From NCBI GenBank assembly GCA_964654995.1, contig CAZZKF010000086.1, positions 1-8,997 of the forward strand: a stretch of DNA of 8,997 nucleotides, read 5' to 3'. This document shows positions 5,301-8,997 of this stretch, in pieces. The position numbers and the translations under genes were made by a program. Source of the stretch: CAZZKF01 sp964654995 (GTDB lineage Bacteria > Pseudomonadota > Alphaproteobacteria > CAZZKF01). Positions within the stretch are counted from its first letter, which is position 1. Each line of letters opens with the position of its first letter. Below the pieces are notes generated by a model. That model made no database searches, was not told the DNA's origin, and saw only the letters and a list, made by a program, of their open reading frames with translations.

Positions 5301-6989
5301 TCAGGGCTTCACGCGGATCTCGTCCCAATAGCGCTTGCGCTTGAATTCGCGCTCGCGGGCCTCGATGGCGCGCTGGCGCTCCTTGTCATCGCGCGCCTTT
5401 TCTTCCGCCGTGGGGGCGACGGGCAAGGGCTTGCGCGGCAAGCGATCCTCGCGCATCGCCGCCTGGTAGAGGAAGGCGGCGAGAATCACCGATGCCTGGC
5501 GCAGGTCGTCGGGCTGCACATGATCGAAGGTATCGATATTGGTGTGGTGCAGCCGGCTGAAATAGTCGAGCCGGTCCTGGATGAACTGAAAGCCCGGAAG
5601 GCCGACGGCCTCGAACGACAGATGGTCGGTGCCGCGGGTTCCGCGCAGGGTCTCGGTCTTGACCTCGAGATCGCGGAAGGGGGCGAACCAGGCGGCGAAA
5701 ATCGGCTTGGCGGCGACATTTTCCTCGCCGTAGATGCCGCGAATGCGGCCGCTGCCGTTGTCGATGTTGAAATATGCCGACAGGCGCTTGTGATCGGGCT
5801 TGAGCTGCAGCGGCCAGGTTGGCTCGCGCAGGAAATAGGGCAACTCCTTCTGGGTCGGATCCTCGGGCTCGGGCCGGCTGGCGAAATGGCGGCTGACATA
5901 GGCATGGGAGCCGAGCAGACCCTGCTCCTCGCCGCTCCACAGGGCGAAACGGATGGTGCGCCGGGGTTTGACGTTCAGAGCTTTGAGAATCCGTGCCGCC
6001 TCCATCACCACGGCGCTGCCGGCGCCATTATCGACGGCGCCGGTGCCGCCATGCCAGGAATCGAGATGCGCCCCGGCCATGACGATTTCCGGCTTGATCC
6101 CCTTGCCGGGGATTTCGGCGATGGTGTTGTAGGCCTTCGGGTCATCATCATAAAAGCGGGCCGCGACATCGATCTCGAGGGTGACCTCGGTACCGTCGTC
6201 AAGCAGCCGCATGATCCGGCCGTAATGCTCGCTGGCCATGACCAGGACCGGAAACGCGGGTGCCGTGCCGGGGCGGTAGGTATAGCCCGTTACCCGGATG
6301 AGCGCGCCGTCGCGGCTGGAAATATTGATCGCCGCCTTGACCCCTTCCTTGGCCAGGAAGCGGTAGAGCTTTTCGCGAAACAGCCGGTTGCGCAGCCAGA
6401 TCAGCCGCCCTTCGCGCTGCTTCGGGCTCGGCTGCTTGTAAACCGCCAGCCTGGCCAGCTCCTCGTCGGTAAAGCGCACGAACAGCTTGTTCGACGGCTC
6501 CTTCCGGGGGCGCGGGGGATCGAGCATGACGATCTTGCCGGCCAATTTGCCGCGATAGCGCTCGAAATCCTCTTCCGCGTCGATCGCCACCTTGACCGCC
6601 GCACCTTCAACCGGCCCCTCGGTGCCCGGTGTCCAGGCTTCGGGCAGCGCAATCAATGGGACCTTCGTGGGTGCGATCATGCGCACGCTCGCCTTGGTGA
6701 AGCTCCAGCCGCGGCCGAACTCGAAATCCTCGAGATGAGCGTTCTTGAGCCCCCATTTGGCAAACATGTCGCGGGTCCAGCGATTGGCCTCGCGCATCTG
6801 CGGCGAGCCGGTCAGCCGCGGCCCGATGTCGTCGGTCAGATGGCGCAGGATTTCGATGACCTGTGAATGGTGAAAGCCCTGATCGCGAATGCGGTTGATC
6901 ATGTTCAGATCGACCGGTTCTTGCGCCTGCGCCACTGCGCCGGCACTGATCCAGACCAGGACTGCCAGGAAAAGCGGCTTTTTGAGCAT
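5301..6989 (-). CDS. Secreted M28-family zinc peptidase
   Basis: A 562-residue exported metallopeptidase. The start is ATG at 6989, which opens a Sec signal peptide (MLKKPLFLAVLVWISAGAVAQA, cleavage near 22) after a G-rich SD (GGGGGG). The frame is open 19 codons further, but without a signal-like start. A protease-associated (PA)-like insert probably spans ~110-260. The M28 catalytic domain follows with all zinc ligands: AGAHLDSW (His308), GAVDNGAG (Asp320), WSGEEQGLLGS (Glu353 catalytic base, Glu354 ligand), YFNIDNGSG (Asp410) and HHTNIDTFD (His482). Such enzymes are aminopeptidases or carboxypeptidases (glutamate carboxypeptidase II, bacterial aminopeptidases), acting in the periplasm or outside the cell. 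Substrate is unknown. After ~525 comes a highly charged Lys/Arg/Glu tail. The gene lies 108 bases after glpD on the same strand, so read-through is possible, and it ends 9 bases from the convergent iclR-type gene. Confidence 0.9.
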   Translation of the reverse strand: MLKKPLFLAVLVWISAGAVAQAQEPVDLNMINRIRDQGFHHSQVIEILRHLTDDIGPRLTGSPQMREANRWTRDMFAKWGLKNAHLEDFEFGRGWSFTKASVRMIAPTKVPLIALPEAWTPGTEGPVEGAAVKVAIDAEEDFERYRGKLAGKIVMLDPPRPRKEPSNKLFVRFTDEELARLAVYKQPSPKQREGRLIWLRNRLFREKLYRFLAKEGVKAAINISSRDGALIRVTGYTYRPGTAPAFPVLVMASEHYGRIMRLLDDGTEVTLEIDVAARFYDDDPKAYNTIAEIPGKGIKPEIVMAGAHLDSWHGGTGAVDNGAGSAVVMEAARILKALNVKPRRTIRFALWSGEEQGLLGSHAYVSRHFASRPEPEDPTQKELPYFLREPTWPLQLKPDHKRLSAYFNIDNGSGRIRGIYGEENVAAKPIFAAWFAPFRDLEVKTETLRGTRGTDHLSFEAVGLPGFQFIQDRLDYFSRLHHTNIDTFDHVQPDDLRQASVILAAFLYQAAMREDRLPRKPLPVAPTAEEKARDDKERQRAIEAREREFKRKRYWDEIRVKP

Positions 6990-7097
6990 CGCCCGACCCC
7001 CCGAAATTAGAGTGTGTTGCCGGGCAGAGTAGGAACAACCGGGCATCGCGCCAAGTGCTTTTTCGCGCCGGTGCAGCTATTACGGGTGGCCCGGCAC

Positions 7098-8606
7098 TTA
7101 TGCGACTTCGGCCAGCCAGAGGCGGAGCGCGTCGCGCTCAGCCGAAGTGAGTCGCAAGCCCAGCTTGGTGCGGCGCCACAGGATGTCATCGGCCGTATGC
7201 GCCCATTCGCGCTCGCGCAGGTAGGCAACCTCGGCCTCGTAAAGCCCGCCGCCAAAGGCGCGGCCCAGTCCGGCGATATCGGATATGCCGGCAACCAGCC
7301 GTTCCGCGCGGGTTCCGTAAAGCCGGGCGTAGCGGTGCGCCAAGGGTTCGGGAAGCCAGGGATGGGCGGCCGCAAAGCGGGCGGCAAGGCCATTGATGTC
7401 GCCGGCCTCGATATCGCCGCCGGGCAAGGGTGCGGTGGCCGTCCAGGCCCGGCCCGGCGGTCGGCCGAGAACGGGCGCCAACTTGTCCAGCGCCGCTTCG
7501 GCAAGCCGGCGATAGGTGGTGATCTTGCCGCCCACAACCGAGAGCAGCGGCGCCCGGCCGTCCCTGTCGGTGTCGAGGTCCAGCACATAATCGCGGCTCA
7601 CCCGGCTGGCGCGGGCGTGCGCATCGTCATGCAGCGGCCGGACCCCGGCAAAGCGCCAGACGATGGCATTCTCGCGCACACCGCGCCCGGGCCTGAAATA
7701 GCGCGCCAGGCTGTCGCGCAGGTAGCGGATTTCATCTGCCGTAATACGTGCGTCCGAAGGATCGCCGGTGAAATCCACTTCCGTGGTGCCGATCAGGGTG
7801 AAGCGGTCCTCATAGGGAATCGCGAACACCACCCGCTCATCCGGATTTTGCAGAATGTAGGCGTGATCGCCGGCATACAGGCGGGGAACGACGATGTGGC
7901 TGCCCTTGACCAGGCGCAGGTGACGGTGACGGGCAAGCCCGAAGATGCGGTCCATGACTGCCCCTGCCCAGGGCCCGGTGGCGTTGACGACGGCGCGCGC
8001 CGCAACGGTTTCGCGGGCCTCCCCGGTGTCCAGGGTGAGCCGCCACAGCCCGGCCTCCCGCCGAGCGGCGACAAGGCGTGTGTGCAAACGCACGTCCGCC
8101 CCGCGCTCGGCCGCATCGACGGCGTTCAAGACCACCAGGCGGGCATCGTCGACCAGACAGTCGGAATAGAGAAAGGCGGTGCCGTAAGTCTCGCGCAACG
8201 GCGCGCCGATGGCGTGACCGGCCAGCGCGATTGCTTTGCTGGCCGGCAGGACCTGGCGCCCGCCCAGATGGTCGTAGAGAAACAGCCCTGCCCGGATCAT
8301 CCACCTGGGGCGCATGGCGGGGTTGTGGGGCAGCACGAAACGCAGCGGCCGGACGATATGGGGGGCGAGGCGCAGGAGCACCTCGCGTTCGCGCAGGGCC
8401 TCGCGCACCAGCCGGAAATCGAAGGTCTCCAGATAACGCAGGCCGCCGTGAATGAGCTTGGTGCTGGCCGAAGAGGTGGCGCCGGCGAGATCGCCCATCT
8501 CGCACAACAGCACCGAAAGCCCGCGTCCGGCGGCGTCACGGGCAACGCCGGCGCCATTGATGCCGCCGCCGATCACCGCCAGGTCGAACACGGGCGCTTC
8601 GGTCAC
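7098..8606 (-). CDS. glpD: Aerobic glycerol-3-phosphate dehydrogenase
   Basis: A 502-residue FAD-dependent dehydrogenase, the same size as E. coli GlpD (about 501). It oxidises sn-glycerol-3-phosphate to dihydroxyacetone phosphate at the inner face of the cytoplasmic membrane and passes electrons to ubiquinone. Motifs: the FAD dinucleotide-binding fold DLAVIGGGINGAGVARDAAG (8-27), SSASTKLIHGGLRYLE (45-60, a GlpD signature), AVVNATGPWAG (205-215), ENAIVWRFAGVRPL (312-325), VVGGKITTYRRLAE (357-370) and the C-terminal domain with EWAHTADDILWRRTKLGL (467-484). The start is GTG at 8606. It sits just before the FAD strand and has an excellent SD (AAAGGGGGG with a 4-base gap), whereas the frame extending upstream to 8723 would overlap glpK. 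It is divergent from glpK; the pair makes a glycerol-use locus. No glpF or glpR is visible in the window. Confidence 0.97.
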   Translation of the reverse strand: MTEAPVFDLAVIGGGINGAGVARDAAGRGLSVLLCEMGDLAGATSSASTKLIHGGLRYLETFDFRLVREALREREVLLRLAPHIVRPLRFVLPHNPAMRPRWMIRAGLFLYDHLGGRQVLPASKAIALAGHAIGAPLRETYGTAFLYSDCLVDDARLVVLNAVDAAERGADVRLHTRLVAARREAGLWRLTLDTGEARETVAARAVVNATGPWAGAVMDRIFGLARHRHLRLVKGSHIVVPRLYAGDHAYILQNPDERVVFAIPYEDRFTLIGTTEVDFTGDPSDARITADEIRYLRDSLARYFRPGRGVRENAIVWRFAGVRPLHDDAHARASRVSRDYVLDLDTDRDGRAPLLSVVGGKITTYRRLAEAALDKLAPVLGRPPGRAWTATAPLPGGDIEAGDINGLAARFAAAHPWLPEPLAHRYARLYGTRAERLVAGISDIAGLGRAFGGGLYEAEVAYLREREWAHTADDILWRRTKLGLRLTSAERDALRLWLAEVA

Positions 8607-8694
8607 GATTCCCCCCTTTGGCAAAGCCGGCCTATACTTGCGCTTTACCGGGAATAGCCGGCGCTCCGGCGCACCGCAAGCGGAACCCTTTGAT
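8607..8694. promoter_or_regulatory. Divergent glpD-glpK control region
   Basis: These 88 bases between the glpD and glpK starts must hold promoters for one or both genes. A TATACT at 8633-8638 on the plus strand is a 5/6 match to a -10 and would start glpK transcription near 8645, but no good -35 lies 16-18 bases before it. On the minus strand the same spot reads TATAGG, a weaker -10 for glpD. An 11-base palindrome CTTTG-G-CAAAG (8616-8626) lies beside it and overlaps the glpD SD. A short GC hairpin (GCCGG-CGCT-CCGGC, 8657-8670) falls in the expected glpK leader. No clear GlpR-type operator was recognised. Confidence 0.45.
8611..8619 (-). promoter_or_regulatory. Ribosome binding site fixing the GTG start of glpD
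   Basis: On the minus strand, AAAGGGGGG followed by AATC and then GTG (8606). This purine run decides for the GTG start over an upstream ATG at 8723, which would add 39 residues not expected in GlpD and run into the glpK coding region. Confidence 0.7.
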
Positions 8695-8997
8695 ATGGCG
8701 AAAAAGCCGCTGATTCTGGCCATCGATCAGGGCACCACCAGCAGCCGCGCGATCGCGTTCGATCTCGCCGGCACACCGGTGGCCTCGGCCCAGGCGGAGT
8801 TTTCGCAAATCTATCCGCGCCCCGGCTGGGTCGAACATGATGCCGAGGAAATCTGGCGCACGACGCTTGCGGTCGCCCGCAAGGCGTTTGCGCAGGCCGA
8901 GGCCACAGGCGGGCGGGTGGCCGCCATCGGGATGACCAACCAGCGCGAGACCACGGTGATCTGGGAGCGCGCAACCGGCGCCCCCATCCACAACGCC
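8695..8997 (+). CDS. glpK: Glycerol kinase, N-terminal part (truncated by window end)
   Basis: The first 101 residues of a FGGY-family kinase that transfers phosphate from ATP to glycerol, giving sn-glycerol-3-phosphate, the substrate of GlpD. The start is ATG at 8695, giving MAKKPLILAIDQGTTSSRAI, which matches the usual glycerol kinase N-terminus with the phosphate-1 loop DQGTTSSR (11-18). Next come the family pattern YPRPGWVEHDAEEIW (40-54) and GMTNQRETTVIW (79-90), in which Arg84 and Glu85 correspond to the glycerol-binding pair Arg83/Glu84 of the E. coli enzyme. This separates it from other FGGY sugar kinases. The upstream SD is weak (AGCGGA, about 11 bases away). Full glycerol kinases are about 500 residues, so some 80% lies beyond the window. 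The frame is intact up to the last base. Confidence 0.96.
   Translation, partial: MAKKPLILAIDQGTTSSRAIAFDLAGTPVASAQAEFSQIYPRPGWVEHDAEEIWRTTLAVARKAFAQAEATGGRVAAIGMTNQRETTVIWERATGAPIHNA

Noticed and set aside
7006..7011. TCTAAT (minus strand) as a -10 for a separate M28 peptidase promoter
   Set aside because: No -35 lies at 16-18 base spacing, and the leader would be only about 10 bases. It remains possible but is not supported enough to list as a feature.
7018..7096. Inverted pair TGCCGGGC / GCCCGGCA between glpD and the M28 gene as a terminator
   Set aside because: The 63-base loop is too long, there is no U-tract, and GC-rich octamers of this kind are expected by chance here.
7014..8657. 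A 547-codon open frame on the plus strand antisense to glpD
   Set aside because: Its length comes from codon bias in high-GC DNA. The translation has no recognisable family features, and glpD is certain on the other strand. The same applies to the long antisense frames at 5520-6866, 2496-3569 and 3467-4534.

Overview
The window is high-GC DNA with dense gene packing, GC-biased codons and SD-led starts. The protein types (an alphaproteobacterial-style low-specificity threonine aldolase, a Sel1/SPOR envelope protein with a paired-Cys SPOR domain, bacterial GlpD/GlpK) point to an alphaproteobacterium, but genus cannot be read from the sequence. It is a draft scaffold: a run of exactly 100 N at 1398-1497 is a gap placeholder of unknown true size. 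No RNA gene, CRISPR array, insertion sequence, integrase or phage gene was seen, and the content looks chromosomal and metabolic.

Layout. 1-237 (+) is the C-terminal end of a DUF72/YecE-family protein. It converges on a secreted Sel1-repeat/SPOR protein (1217-234, -), and the two genes share one CTAG tetranucleotide as stop codon on both strands. After an intergenic stretch containing the assembly gap comes a PLP-dependent low-specificity L-threonine aldolase (1514-2575, +). A 172-base spacer (2576-2747) holds two adjacent inverted repeats over a possible weak promoter. It leads a tight three-gene operon (2748-5291, +): an HpcH/HpaI-family aldolase, a DUF6282 metal-dependent-hydrolase-like protein, and an IclR-family regulator. 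The genes overlap by 4 and 8 bases. Converging on the operon with only 9 bases between is a secreted M28 zinc peptidase (6989-5301, -), and upstream of that on the same strand lies glpD (8606-7098, -). An 88-base divergent region separates glpD from glpK (8695 to the window end, +, truncated).

How the parts work together. GlpK phosphorylates glycerol and GlpD oxidises glycerol-3-phosphate at the membrane, so the right end is a glycerol-use divergon. The middle operon looks like a small catabolic unit. A hydrolase-like enzyme and a pyruvate-type aldolase are encoded with their own IclR regulator, and a 19-base operator-like palindrome (TGTTTC-N7-GAAACA) sits upstream of the first gene. Its substrate is unknown, and it is the least characterised and most interesting part of the window. 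The Sel1/SPOR protein probably acts in the periplasm at peptidoglycan, and the M28 protein is a probable exported peptidase with no obvious link to either metabolic unit.
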